A program made the translations under genes and the position numbers. From an uncultured Clostridia bacterium (GTDB lineage: Bacteria > Bacillota > Clostridia > Christensenellales > UBA1242): 21,214 nucleotides of DNA. The notes beneath the pieces are model-generated. The model searched no databases, was not told the origin of the DNA, and saw only the letters and a list, made by a program, of their open reading frames with translations. The stretch is taken from contig CALNBM010000021.1 of assembly GCA_937874195.1 (NCBI GenBank), positions 1-21,214 on the forward strand, given 5' to 3'. Below, piece after piece: positions 6,808-12,599 of this stretch (position 1 is its first letter; every line of letters starts with the position of its first letter).

Positions 6808-7608
6808 ATGGAAGTTTATATTGAATATGTGATAATTGATAATTTAATTATTGACCTTATTATTCTTTTTATAACTGCTAAGATATTAAAGTTAAAAATA
6901 AAAAAAAGAATAATATTTTTAAGTGCAATAATTGGAACTGCGTTTGCAGTAGTTATGCCACTTATATCAATAAATTTCTATTTACTGACTTTGTTAAAAT
7001 TAATAGTTGGCTTTCTTATGATAATAATTTTAAAATCATACGCAAACTTTTTAGAAATGACTGCAACATTTTTAGTTTTAATTATGGTTACTTTTATGCT
7101 AGGCGGTGTTTGTTATTCCATTTTATCACTATCAGGAGGGGTGGTGCATCCTCAAAATTTGATAATTTTTGGTTTTGAGTCGCCGATAAGTATCTTTTTG
7201 CTTATAATTTGTTTTTTTGTTTTTCTGTTTTTAAAAATTTTGAACTTTATTCAGCATAAAACTGCTATAACAACTTATATATATAAAATAAAGATAAGCA
7301 TTAATAATAAAGAGTTTGAGTTAAATGCATTATTAGATACTGCTAACGAATTATTTGATGAAAACAACAGGCCGGTTATTGTGTTATCGCAAAATTACTA
7401 TAAAAAAATTGTTAACTCAACTAATTTAAAACCCACAGAATATCTGCAAGTTCATAGTGTTACGACACTAGCAAATTTAATTGCTTTTGAAGTTGATAGC
7501 TTAGAGATAATGGATAAAAACATTAAAAAAATGCCCGCAAAGTTTGCCGTGTCACAAGTTTCCTTTGAAAATTATGATTGTTTGTTAAATAAAGCAATAT
7601 TTTATTAA
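6808..7608 (+). CDS. spoIIGA: Sporulation sigma-E processing peptidase SpoIIGA
   Basis: SpoIIGA is the membrane-bound aspartic protease that removes the pro-sequence of sigma-E in the mother cell. Five hydrophobic segments fill roughly the first 150 residues. The soluble protease domain carries the catalytic LLDTANELFDE motif, with Asp177 counted from this start (the family has DSGN or DTGN-like forms). The protein is 266 residues from ATG 6808. An upstream in-frame GTG at 6769 would add 13 residues, but family members begin close to EVYIEYVIIDN, so 6808 is preferred. Neither start has a recognisable Shine-Dalgarno sequence, which is odd beside the very good sites of its neighbours. Its substrate gene sigE follows after 17 bases. 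Confidence 0.9.
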   Translation: MEVYIEYVIIDNLIIDLIILFITAKILKLKIKKRIIFLSAIIGTAFAVVMPLISINFYLLTLLKLIVGFLMIIILKSYANFLEMTATFLVLIMVTFMLGGVCYSILSLSGGVVHPQNLIIFGFESPISIFLLIICFFVFLFLKILNFIQHKTAITTYIYKIKISINNKEFELNALLDTANELFDENNRPVIVLSQNYYKKIVNSTNLKPTEYLQVHSVTTLANLIAFEVDSLEIMDKNIKKMPAKFAVSQVSFENYDCLLNKAIFY

Positions 7609-7625
7609 TTATATTAGGAGGTAAT

Positions 7626-8333
7626 ATGTTTAAAAAAATATTAAAACTAATTAAAAAGATTTTCTTTTTCGAATTTTTTTCCCGTTCAAAAAAAGTAAAC
7701 TACATTGGCACAGGAAATACGCTGCCAAAAGCGTTAAAAGCAAGCGAAGAAAAAGAGTTAGTTGCAAAGTTATCATTTGATGATGCTAAGCAAAAACTTA
7801 TTGAACATAACTTGCGATTAGTTATTTATGTGGCAAAAAAATTTGAAAACACTTCCGTTGAAATGGAGGATTTAATTAGTATTGGTAGCATTGGCTTAAT
7901 TAAAGCTATTAATTCCTTTAAAGGTGATAAGAATATAAAAATTGCAACATACGCAAGCAAATGTATTGAAAATGAAATTTTAATGTATTTACGAAAAATT
8001 AGTAAACAAAAAAAAGAAGTAAGCCTAGACGATCCCATTAGTGCCGACAATGATGGCAACGAACTTATGATAACTGATTTGATATCAAACGATGAACTGA
8101 TGCCAGATTTTGAATGCGAGAAAAGAGCAGAAGTGACCGCACTTTGGCAAATTTTAGACAAACTCAACAAGCGGGAAAAAGAAATTATGATAATGCGATT
8201 TGGTTTAACTGGCCAGGAAGAAAAAACACAAAAAGAAGTGGCGGACGACCTTGGTATTAGTCAAAGTTATATAAGTAGGCTAGAAAAAAAGATATTACTA
8301 AGAATTAAAAAAGAAATATTGAAACTAGCGTAA
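7626..8333 (+). CDS. sigE: RNA polymerase sporulation sigma factor E (pro-sigma-E)
   Basis: Sigma-E directs early mother-cell transcription after asymmetric division. The protein is 235 residues, close to the Bacillus 239. It starts with a basic, hydrophobic pro-sequence rich in Lys and Phe (about residues 1-24) before VNYIGTG, matching the membrane-bound inactive precursor that SpoIIGA cleaves. Region 2 is very conserved: NLRLVIYVAKKFENT, then EDLISIGSIGLIKAINSF and ATYASKCIENEILMYLR. Region 4 has EKEIMIMRFGL, EKTQKEVADDLGISQSYIS and a final RLEKKI. The ribosome binding site AGGAGGT (7616-7622) is nearly perfect but only four bases from the ATG. It is cotranscribed with spoIIGA. Confidence 0.97.
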   Translation: MFKKILKLIKKIFFFEFFSRSKKVNYIGTGNTLPKALKASEEKELVAKLSFDDAKQKLIEHNLRLVIYVAKKFENTSVEMEDLISIGSIGLIKAINSFKGDKNIKIATYASKCIENEILMYLRKISKQKKEVSLDDPISADNDGNELMITDLISNDELMPDFECEKRAEVTALWQILDKLNKREKEIMIMRFGLTGQEEKTQKEVADDLGISQSYISRLEKKILLRIKKEILKLA

Positions 8334-8486
8334 GTAAAAACATAACCGCTAAAAATGATTAACTTATTTCGAAACTTCCACAGAATACTTATTTTACACT
8401 AAATTATTAGTGACAGAGTCAAAAAAAACTATTTAAATAAAATAATAATTTTTATTAAAATAATATAAATTTCTCTAAATATTTCA

Positions 8487-8493
8487 CATTATA
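8487..8493 (+). promoter_or_regulatory. Forespore-type (sigma-F/G) -10 element before sigG
   Basis: CATTATA fits the CATnnTA -10 consensus of forespore sigma factors. The wider string TTCACATTATA (8483-8493) recurs upstream of the small basic peptide gene (9766-9776). The -35 region is poor (ATATA at 8463-8467, 19 bases upstream). Predicted transcription start is about base 8500. Bacillus sigG is transcribed by sigma-F and sigma-G, so the location fits. Confidence 0.45.
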
Positions 8494-8525
8494 AACCTAC
8501 ATACTAAAACTAAAGGAGTAGGTTT
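8493..8525 (+). promoter_or_regulatory. Hairpin sequestering the sigG ribosome binding site
   Basis: AAACCTAC (8493-8500) is the exact complement of GTAGGTTT (8518-8525). The 17-base loop contains the Shine-Dalgarno AAAGGAG (8512-8518), whose last G is in the stem, and the right arm fills the space up to the ATG at 8528. A transcript coming from upstream would carry the whole hairpin. A transcript starting near 8500 from the CATTATA element would lack the left arm. Confidence 0.65.
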
Positions 8526-8527
8526 TT

Positions 8528-9298
8528 ATGAGCAGAAAAGTTGAAATAACAGGTGTAAACACAGCAACCTTGCCAAAGTTAACAGGTGTGGAACAGGCGG
8601 AATTAATGCGTAGAGTGAAGACGGGTGATAAAAAGGCGCGCGAGGAATTTGCCGTTGCAAATATGAGATTAGTGCTTAGTGTGGTGCAACGCTTTCATTC
8701 TCGTGGAGGCAATGCAGATGATGTTTTTCAGGTTGGTTGCATAGGGCTTATGAAAGCAATAGATAATTTTGATGTAACGCTAAATGTGAAATTCAGCACT
8801 TATGCCGTGCCTATGATAATTGGAGAAATAAAGCGATTTTTGCGGGATAATAATTCTATTCGGGTTAGTCGTAGTCTTCGTGATATTGCTTATAAGGCAT
8901 TAAAAGCAAAAGAAGAACTAATTAAAAACAACGCTAAAGAACCTACTATTTCTGATATTGCAGAATATTTAGAAATACCTATTCGAGATGTATCCGTGGC
9001 TTTAGAAGCAATAAGCGAACCAATTAGCCTATATGATCCTGTGTATAATGATGGTGACGACACCATTCATCTTGTTGATCAACTTAGCGTTTCCGAAGAT
9101 AAAGAAGATAATTGGTTAGAAAAACTAAACTTAATGGACGCACTTAGAAAATTATCGTCTAGAGAAAAACAAATTATGACTCTTAGATATTTTGTTGGAA
9201 AAACACAAATGGAAGTTTCCGATGAAATAGGGATTAGTCAGGCGCAAGTTAGCAGGTTAGAAAAAAATGCTATAAACGAAATAAAAAAATCGTTTTGA
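8528..9298 (+). CDS. sigG: RNA polymerase sporulation sigma factor G
   Basis: Sigma-G is the late forespore sigma factor. The 256-residue protein has the diagnostic N-terminal VEITGVNTATLPKL segment, the region used by anti-sigma factors in Bacillus. Region 2 contains DDVFQVGCIGLMKAIDNFD and NVKFSTYAVPMIIGEIKRFLRDN, then IRVSRSLRDIAYKAL. Region 3 has EPTISDIAEYL. Region 4 contains REKQIMTLRYF, GKTQMEVSDEIGISQAQVS and RLEKNAI. There is no pro-sequence, as expected. It lies 194 bases after sigE, in the same order as in Bacillus. Translation is probably controlled by the hairpin over its ribosome binding site. No terminator is obvious immediately downstream. Confidence 0.97.
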   Translation: MSRKVEITGVNTATLPKLTGVEQAELMRRVKTGDKKAREEFAVANMRLVLSVVQRFHSRGGNADDVFQVGCIGLMKAIDNFDVTLNVKFSTYAVPMIIGEIKRFLRDNNSIRVSRSLRDIAYKALKAKEELIKNNAKEPTISDIAEYLEIPIRDVSVALEAISEPISLYDPVYNDGDDTIHLVDQLSVSEDKEDNWLEKLNLMDALRKLSSREKQIMTLRYFVGKTQMEVSDEIGISQAQVSRLEKNAINEIKKSF

Positions 9299-9719
9299 AA
9301 ATAATAAATTATTACATTGATTCATGTTAACGAAAATGTTAAATATTGTAAGCAATTTAAACAATGACCTTTAAAAAAAACAGTATGTGTCCAACTTTGC
9401 ACCCACTGAATTTATTTGTATTGTTATAAGTTGATTTGTTTAATGTTTGAGCACTTCGTACTTGTTACTATCCTTTCCAAGCAAAAATTAGTATAGTATT
9501 AGTATAGTATTAACAATATTAGTATTAATGTGCAGTTAGGTCGTGAATTGCTGTCTCGTGTTTATCGTTTTTTAAACTATAAAAATATTAATCATTATTA
9601 TTTTTTTAAGAATTTTGAAGTAAAATTGAATAATTTGACGGATTTTAGCAAAAGATAATAACACAAGGATATAAGAACATTTTTCTAATTTTATGGTAGC
9701 GTTTAATTAGTTTGTTCGT
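9299..9719. other. AT-rich spacer after sigG with a short tandem repeat
   Basis: No gene, convincing promoter or terminator is seen. The main feature is an 11-bp tandem duplication, ATTAGTATAGT at 9487-9497 and 9498-9508, followed by an imperfect third unit. TTGACG (9635-9640) lacks a well-spaced -10. Confidence 0.5.
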
Positions 9720-9811
9720 GGATACAGTGTGGAATAATATCTTTCGTGTTTTAGTTTTTTTTAACTTCACATTATAGTAAATAAATATTAACATCCACAC
9801 TGTTCCCATCC
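9720..9811 (+). promoter_or_regulatory. Long interrupted hairpin before the basic peptide gene
   Basis: GGAT plus ACAGTGTGGA (9720-9733) pairs with TCCACACTGT (9794-9803) and ATCC (9808-9811), with a 4-base bulge (TCCC, 9804-9807). The stem continues inward as TAATAT (9735-9740) with ATATTA (9785-9790) across a small internal loop. About 20 bp are paired around a 44-base loop. No T run follows, so it is not a simple terminator. The right arm ends 9 bases before the ribosome binding site of the peptide gene. It could be a cis-acting RNA fold in read-through mRNA or a DNA-level inverted repeat. Confidence 0.6.
9770..9776 (+). promoter_or_regulatory. Forespore-type -10 element before basic peptide gene
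   Basis: CATTATA, within TTCACATTATA (9766-9776), is identical to the element before sigG. The -35 region (GTGTT, 9746-9750) is weak. Predicted transcription start is near 9783, giving a leader of about 50 bases. Confidence 0.4.
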
Positions 9812-9833
9812 TTGGTTTATAGGAGGTGAAATT

Positions 9834-9929
9834 ATGGCTAGGTCAAAAGCTTCTTCAAAGGCTAAAGGTAAAGCTAGAGGAAAGGCTAACGCAAAAGCAT
9901 CTAGTAGCAATAGCAACAATGCTTGTTAG
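9834..9929 (+). CDS. 31-residue Lys/Ala-repeat basic peptide, putative spore protein
   Basis: A short gene with a very good ribosome binding site (AGGAGGTGA, 9821-9829, four bases before the ATG) and a strong terminator behind it. The peptide begins MARSKASSKAKG and contains five KA pairs every four residues (residues 5, 9, 13, 17, 21), interleaved with Ser, Lys-Gly, Arg-Gly and Asn-Ala. It then has a Ser/Asn tail ending in Ala-Cys. There are eight basic and no acidic residues. The composition resembles histone H1-like tails and suggests nucleic-acid binding. Its place after sigG and the shared -10 string suggest forespore expression as a minor small spore protein. I know no exact family, so the function is inference. 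Confidence 0.7.
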   Translation: MARSKASSKAKGKARGKANAKASSSNSNNAC

Positions 9930-10003
9930 TTTATGCCTAGAAGCATGTACGAACTAATATTTTGTAAGGTAATTAGTTTATTAGTTAAGCTTAAATTTCA
10001 TGC

Positions 10004-10040
10004 AAAAGCGCTCGTCTTTTTAAAGAAGAGTGCTTTTTCT
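10004..10040 (+). terminator. Strong terminator of the basic peptide gene
   Basis: AAAAGCGCTC (10004-10013) pairs with GAGTGCTTTT (10028-10037) with one G-U pair. An inner TCTTT/AAAGA stem (10015-10019/10022-10026) follows, then a T-rich tail to 10040. Confidence 0.8.
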
Positions 10041-10200
10041 TTGTAAAGTAAGCCACACGCTATGAAAAGTTTTATACACTTAAAATAAAAACCAAAAAAT
10101 GTTGTTTTGTTTATGAATAAAATATTTGAGTTTTTAAAAATGGAATTTTGAAAAATACCATGTTATTATTTAAAAACACGATAGAAATTTTAAAAAACCG
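10041..10200. other. AT-rich spacer, nothing recognised
   Basis: Between the terminator and the first rpmG-side promoter. No gene-length frame, ribosome binding site or conserved RNA is visible. Confidence 0.5.
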
Positions 10201-10229
10201 TTTACAAAAAAAATTTTCTATGATATACT
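10201..10229 (+). promoter_or_regulatory. Sigma-A promoter P1 upstream of rpmG
   Basis: TTTACA (10201-10206), a 17-base spacer and TATACT (10224-10229), with TG at 10221-10222 making an extended -10. Predicted start near 10236. A terminator-like hairpin lies only about 16 bases further on. Confidence 0.75.
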
Positions 10230-10251
10230 TATTTTAAGTTAATGAATCATG

Positions 10252-10274
10252 AAAGAGGGCGCGGCTCTTTTTTT
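10252..10274 (+). terminator. Attenuator-like terminator directly after P1
   Basis: AAAGAG (10252-10257), a GC-rich 7-base loop GGCGCGG, and CTCTTT (10265-10270), followed by a T run to 10274. Together with P1 it would give an RNA of only about 39 bases unless polymerase reads through. Confidence 0.6.
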
Positions 10275-10295
10275 AATGAAAACAAACTATTTATA

Positions 10296-10324
10296 TTGAC
10301 TATATTTTAACTATATGTTAAAAT
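10296..10324 (+). promoter_or_regulatory. Sigma-A promoter P2 of rpmG-secE-nusG
   Basis: TTGACT (10296-10301), a 17-base spacer and TAAAAT (10319-10324), with TG at 10316-10317 as extended -10. A perfect 9-bp inverted repeat, TATTTTAAC (10303-10311) and GTTAAAATA (10317-10325), overlaps spacer and -10. Start near 10331, about 19 bases before rpmG. The string TATGTTAAAATA is shared with the rplK promoter. Confidence 0.8.
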
Positions 10325-10349
10325 AGCCGCGGATTTTAAGGAGATAATA

Positions 10350-10499
10350 ATGAGAGAAAATATTATTTTAGAATGCACAACTTGCAAAAACAGAAATTAT
10401 TCCAGCCAAAAAAATAGAAAAAATAATCCTGAAAGAATTGAATTTAGGAAGTTTTGTCCTTTTTGCAAAACACACACTGCACATAAAGAAACAAAATAA
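10350..10499 (+). CDS. rpmG: 50S ribosomal protein L33
   Basis: A 49-residue protein of the large ribosomal subunit. It starts MRENIILECTTCKNRNY and contains two CxxC pairs, C9-x-x-C12 and C36-x-x-C39. This marks the zinc-binding (C-plus) form of L33, so zinc-dependent replacement by a C-minus paralogue is conceivable but not visible here. Ser/Lys/Asn-rich residues link the pairs, and the tail is KTHTAHKETK. AAGGAG (10338-10343) lies six bases before the ATG. It heads the operon with secE and nusG, as in many Firmicutes. No tRNA-Trp gene, often found nearby, was seen. Confidence 0.95.
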   Translation: MRENIILECTTCKNRNYSSQKNRKNNPERIEFRKFCPFCKTHTAHKETK

Positions 10500-10542
10500 G
10501 CAAACTAAAAGAGTTATGAAAAAAATAAGGGGTGCATAAAAT

Positions 10543-10875
10543 ATGGCTAAAAAGAAAAAACAAAATCAAATGAAAAAAGTTGATACTAAACAGCCTTTGG
10601 TGGAAGAACCTATTGAGCTGGAAGAAACTCCAACTAAAAAAGAAACAAAAAAAGCACCAAAAGCTAAAAAAGATAAAAAAGAAAGAAAGAATCTTTCTAA
10701 AAAATTTAAAGAAGTTTCAAGTGAACTTAAAAAAGTTTCTTGGCCGTCACTTTCAAAAGTAGTTAGGTCAACTGGTGTTGTTTTGCTAGTTGTTATAATT
10801 TGCACGGTAGTACTACTTGGAATTGATACTTTATTGAAATATGGATTATATGACTTAATTATGCCAAAAGGCTAA
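10543..10875 (+). CDS. secE: Preprotein translocase subunit SecE with Lys-rich extension
   Basis: SecE is the small subunit that clamps SecY in the protein-export channel. The conserved part is FKEVSSELKKVSWPSLSKV (about residues 50-68), followed by a single membrane helix (about 74-95) and a short C-terminus. Clostridial SecE is often 60-80 residues. Here the total is 110, because of an N-terminal extension of about 48 residues made mostly of Lys, Glu, Thr and Pro, which should be disordered in the cytoplasm. AAGGGG (10527-10532) lies 10 bases before the ATG. nusG starts 20 bases after the stop. Confidence 0.93.
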   Translation: MAKKKKQNQMKKVDTKQPLVEEPIELEETPTKKETKKAPKAKKDKKERKNLSKKFKEVSSELKKVSWPSLSKVVRSTGVVLLVVIICTVVLLGIDTLLKYGLYDLIMPKG

Positions 10876-10895
10876 AAAGTTTAGAAGGAAATAAT

Positions 10896-11639
10896 ATGGT
10901 AAAAAAGATTAAAGAAGAAAAAACAGAGCGAAAAGTTGATAAAAGCAAAGCAACTCCTTCTAAAAATGAAAATGTTAATAAAGAAACCGTGGCAGTTAAA
11001 GAAAGCGAAGTTATACTACAAAATAGTGTTGAAAAAATAGAAGATGTTGAAATTACTGCAAAAGAAGTTGAACTTAACGCAGAAGAACAAGCCCAAGAAG
11101 AGTATGAAAGTTTAAGAGCAGAAGCAAAATGGTATGTTCTACACACTTTTTCTTCATACGAAAATGTTGCAAAAGAAAACTTAGAAATAGTTGTTGATAA
11201 ATATAATTTGCAAAACCGTGTTTTCGATATCATTATTCCTATGGAAGATGTTATGGAAGAAAAAAATGGTAAGCGCAAAATTGTCAGCAGAAAACTTATA
11301 CCGGGGTATATCATTGTTAAAATGATTTACGGTGATGATATCTGGCACGCAATCACAAGAACTCGTGGCATAACGGGGTTTGTTGGACCAAAAGGGCGTC
11401 CACTTGCGTTAACTACTGATGAAATAAGAAAAATGAAACTGGAAAAAGTTGAAGTTGTAAACATTGATGTTGCAGTGGGCGACAAGGTGGAAGTGTTAGA
11501 GGGCGCGTTATATGGTTTCGTTGGTGAGATAATCTCATTAGATATTGTCGCTAATAAATGCAGAGTTTTGGTTGAAATGTTTGGTAGGGAAACGCCGGTT
11601 GATTTGACTTTGGAGCAAATTCGTAAACTAAACCAATAA
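10896..11639 (+). CDS. nusG: Transcription factor NusG with charged N-terminal extension
   Basis: NusG binds RNA polymerase and modulates pausing and termination. The NGN domain begins at KWYVLHTFSSYEN (78-90) and includes RKLIPGYIIVKM and the TRGITGFVGPKGRPLAL segment. The KOW domain has VGDKVEVLEGALYGFVGEI and ends with ETPVDLTLEQIRKL. The length of 247 residues exceeds the usual 170-185 because of a 77-residue, probably disordered extension. Its first 25 residues are Lys-rich and its second half is acidic. AAGGA (10885-10889) lies six bases before the ATG. The next gene, rplK, has a separate promoter 360 bases on. A folded region begins directly at the nusG stop. Confidence 0.95.
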   Translation: MVKKIKEEKTERKVDKSKATPSKNENVNKETVAVKESEVILQNSVEKIEDVEITAKEVELNAEEQAQEEYESLRAEAKWYVLHTFSSYENVAKENLEIVVDKYNLQNRVFDIIIPMEDVMEEKNGKRKIVSRKLIPGYIIVKMIYGDDIWHAITRTRGITGFVGPKGRPLALTTDEIRKMKLEKVEVVNIDVAVGDKVEVLEGALYGFVGEIISLDIVANKCRVLVEMFGRETPVDLTLEQIRKLNQ

Positions 11640-11742
11640 AACTTTCATAAAGGCGCTAAACAGCGTGCCAACTTAGTTATTTTTGTTTAGATAACCCTCG
11701 TTATCACTTGTCAAAATATTTGTCAAAACGATTATGAAAGTT
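11640..11742 (+). other. Folded region directly after nusG, 11-bp closing stem
   Basis: AACTTTCATAA (11640-11650) and TTATGAAAGTT (11732-11742) are exact complements that close a 103-base domain. Inside are GGCGCT...AGCGTGCC (11652-11669, with a 2-base bulge) and GATAAC/GTTATC with a 4-base loop (11690-11705). TTGTCAAAA occurs twice (about 11709 and 11721). There is no T run, so it is not a standard terminator. It contains copy 2 of the 17-bp repeat. It could be a 3' RNA fold protecting or processing the nusG mRNA, or a short repeat element. Confidence 0.45.
11697..11713 (+). repeat. 17-bp dispersed repeat, copy 2
   Basis: Exact copy of CTCGTTATCACTTGTCA, also at 3043-3059. Here its first part forms the right arm of the GATAAC/GTTATC hairpin. 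Confidence 0.6.
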
Positions 11743-12002
11743 ATAATTAATGTATGATAGAGAAACTAGTTAACATGTGAGTATTCATCAAATAAATTTC
11801 GTTTCTCGTCTATACAGTTTATAAAAAAATTATTAACAAATATAACTTGTAAAAATCAGCCTTTACGGTTATAAAAGTTTACAATTAATGTATGTTTAAA
11901 AATTCGTCATTCAAGTTTGTGTCTTAATATTTATCAATTTTAAAAAATTATTTTAAATAAACCACAAAAAAATATTTTTTAGTGTTTATTATATATAAGT
12001 TA
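11743..12002. other. AT-rich spacer nusG-rplK, nothing recognised
   Basis: About 260 bases without coding potential or a convincing terminator. It ends in the rplK promoter. Confidence 0.5.
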
Positions 12003-12011
12003 TGTTAAAAT
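12003..12011 (+). promoter_or_regulatory. Extended -10 promoter of rplK-rplA
   Basis: TG (12003-12004), one base, then TAAAAT (12006-12011). The -35 is weak (TGTTTA, 11983-11988, 17 bases upstream). The -10 lies in an inverted repeat, AGTTAT/ATAACT (11998-12003/12010-12015), and the 12-base string TATGTTAAAATA (12001-12012) is shared with the rpmG promoter P2. Start near 12018. Confidence 0.6.
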
Positions 12012-12034
12012 AACTATGGGCGAAAAGTCCAAAA

Positions 12035-12104
12035 GTGGGAGAAATGTAAATTTTATAATGCATTTTGCTTACACCACAAAATTGCCAAGTGATTTGGCAG
12101 GAGG
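12035..12104 (+). promoter_or_regulatory. Two-hairpin leader of rplK, candidate L1 feedback site
   Basis: First hairpin: GTGG (12035-12038) pairs with CCAC (12074-12077), then a one-sided GAGAAA bulge (12039-12044), then TGTAA (12045-12049) with TTACA (12069-12073). Second hairpin: TGCCAA (12083-12088) and TTGGCA (12094-12099), touching the Shine-Dalgarno AGGAGG (12099-12104). In Escherichia coli L1 represses the rplK-rplA mRNA by binding a stem with an asymmetric loop. This leader has a comparable plan, but no consensus was checked. Confidence 0.5.
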
Positions 12105-12111
12105 AAAAAAT

Positions 12112-12540
12112 ATGGCAGAAAAAAAAATAAAGGCAGTTGTTAAATTACAATTACCAGCAGGAAAAGCAACAGCAGGCCCGCCAGTTGGTTCATCCTTAGG
12201 TCCTCAAGGAATTAATATTCCAGCGTTCACAAAGGATTTCAATGAAAAAACGGCTAGCCAAGAAGGATTAACTATTCCAGTTATTGTAACTATTTACCAA
12301 GATAGATCTTTTGAATTTATTATGAAAACACCACCAGCAGCAGTTTTAATTAAAAAAGCTATCTCAATTCCAAAGGGTGCGGATAACTCAATAAAAAACA
12401 TAGTTGGAAAGATTACAAAAGAACAAATAAAGAGTATCGCAGAAATTAAAATGCCAGACTTAAATGCAGATTCTATCGAAAGTGCAATGAAAATAATCGA
12501 AGGAACTTGCAGAAGTATGGGAGTAACAGTTACAGATTAA
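12112..12540 (+). CDS. rplK: 50S ribosomal protein L11
   Basis: L11 forms the GTPase-associated stalk base of the large ribosomal subunit. It is 142 residues from this ATG, the normal size, beginning MAEKKIKAVVKLQLPAGKAT. The N-terminal domain has PPVGSSLGPQGINI with the Pro-rich hinge, and FEFIMKTPPAAVLIKKA follows. The C-terminal rRNA-binding domain ends in IEGTCRSMGVTV. A longer in-frame ATG at 12016 is rejected. It falls at or before the predicted transcription start, has no ribosome binding site, and would place non-family residues ahead of the protein. AGGAGG is seven bases before the chosen start. rplA follows after 59 bases. Confidence 0.96.
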   Translation: MAEKKIKAVVKLQLPAGKATAGPPVGSSLGPQGINIPAFTKDFNEKTASQEGLTIPVIVTIYQDRSFEFIMKTPPAAVLIKKAISIPKGADNSIKNIVGKITKEQIKSIAEIKMPDLNADSIESAMKIIEGTCRSMGVTVTD

Positions 12541-12599
12541 TCGTGGGAGAATAAAAATCTTTTTAATTTATTCGTTTAACACCACAAAAAGGAAAAATT

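Noticed and set aside
6236..11682. 13-bp repeat AACTTAGTTATTT at 6236 and 11670
   Set aside because: In sequence this AT-rich, several 13-mers are expected to repeat by chance; no shared context beyond lying after a gene.
12016..12111. Longer rplK frame starting at ATG 12016
   Set aside because: This ATG lies at or before the predicted transcription start, has no ribosome site, and the added residues are unlike L11. ATG 12112 has AGGAGG and gives 142 residues.
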